NCBI GenBank assembly: GCA_009760855.2
Contig: WPIO01000049.1
Span: 1,119,501 to 1,183,500, forward strand
Source: Cristatella mucedo
Lineage: Eukaryota; Bryozoa; Phylactolaemata; Cristatellidae
Direction of reading: 5' to 3'
DNA length: 64,000 bases
Part shown: piece by piece, positions 63,321 to 64,000 of the stretch
Position numbering within the stretch: position 1 is the stretch's first letter
Layout of the letters: the number at the start of each line of letters is the position of its first letter
Notes under the pieces: generated by a model
What the model saw: the letters and a program-made list of their open reading frames with translations, nothing else
Databases searched by the model: none
Told to the model about the DNA's origin: nothing
Position numbers and translations under genes: made by a program

Positions 63321-64000
63321 AATAATAATAATAATAATAATAATAATGCACTTGATAAAGCGCCCTCAGAGAACTCAATCTCTCTCTAGGCGCTTTACAT
63401 TTGCTGCAAAGGGAAATGCAATTGAATAGTGAGTAATATCATGCTTGATAAACAAACAAAATAAATAACATGGCTAGGGTGACATGCACAGGGTCAGCAT
63501 ACAAATGTGGTTAGTGGCAGCATGCACAGTGTCGGCACGCTTAAGCACATGAATGACGAATCACAGGGACCCACTAAATGCTGTCCTAAATAGGTGTTTT
63601 TAAGTTCTTTTTAAATGTGGTCAAGTCAGGGGACGCTCTGACGCAAGTCAGGAGGGAGTTCCAGGCTTTGGGAGCATACGAACTAAATGCACGGTCTCCA
63701 AAGGATTTGAGGTTTGTACGAGGAAGTGGTAGACTGTTGGATTCCGAAAAGCGGGTGGTACAATGCTTGGCCTGGCGGGGAAGTAGATCTGAGAGATAGG
63801 CTGGAGCCATAGAATGAAGTGACCTAAAAGTGAGCGACAAAACCTTGAAGTCAATCCGTTGCTTGACTGGTAGCCAGTGCAGGTCGGCGAGAAGTGGTGC
63901 GATGTGGCAACAGTGACGCTCACGTCAGACAACCCTAGCTGCAGAGTTTTGCACCAGCTGCAATCGTCTGATCGTACATGCCGGTAGGCCAGTAAGCAGT
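63321..64000 (-). pseudogene. LINE 3' UTR and ORF2 C-terminus, continues past the right edge
   Basis: The 3' end is well preserved: (AAT)n, CACTTGATAAAGCGCCCTC, CTAGGCGCTTTACATTTGCTG. Upstream on the minus strand, SLTFRSLHSMAPAYLSDLLP and SFGDRAFSSYAPKAWNSLLT are in frame from 63840; a frameshift separates them from the LHWLP region. The C-terminal end of ORF2 is altered (KKNLKTPI then stop at 63586, where other copies read KTHLFRTAF). It is the most intact 3' end in the window. Confidence 0.9.

Overview
The window is animal nuclear DNA: split genes with GT-AG introns, CpG-rich promoter-like islands, long microsatellites, tRNA-derived SINEs, non-LTR retrotransposons, LTR elements and DNA transposon relics. 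There is nothing bacterial or viral about the layout. The protein families (a secreted fibrinogen-domain protein, a BAP18-type chromatin protein, a CKAP2-like spindle protein) point to a bilaterian, most likely an invertebrate. I cannot name the species. The strongest results come from joining short exons by splice site and codon phase, not from the longest open frames, most of which are shadows or microsatellite translations.

Layout, left to right. (1) 1-1560: CpG-rich segment with a minus-strand ankyrin-repeat coding exon whose gene continues past the left edge, and a second unassigned minus-strand open frame. (2) 2116-10520: a plus-strand gene reconstructed from three phase-compatible exons, ending in a stop and an AATAAA; its last exon carries a TPVRRS motif like the C-terminus of CKAP2-family mitotic proteins. 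(3) 10577-17577: LINE and SINE debris, a (TCTG)n tract, an acidic DGSDD-type repeat locus and a perfect 105-bp tandem duplication. (4) 17578-20241: one solo LTR inserted in opposite orientation into another copy of the same LTR, each with its own 4-bp target duplication. (5) 20560-22330: GC/CpG-rich island without a gene I can assign. (6) 23271-35463: a complete six-exon plus-strand gene for a 451-residue secreted coiled-coil plus fibrinogen-domain protein. (7) 38870-57720: a BAP18 (C17orf49) orthologue in five exons, with introns filled by LINEs, SINEs, a SPIN-like hAT element, a Tc1 relic and a terminal-inverted-repeat MITE. (8) 58390-61404: candidate coding segments without family assignment. 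(9) 61446-64000: SINE, possible LTR fragment, and two minus-strand LINE copies, the last running off the right edge.

The genes are independent of one another: chromatin reading (BAP18), spindle/microtubule biology (CKAP2-like, tentative), and extracellular recognition (fibrinogen-domain protein). What connects much of the window is a retroposition system: one SINE family shares its 3' end, including a stem-loop, with the dominant LINE family, which suggests that this LINE mobilised it.
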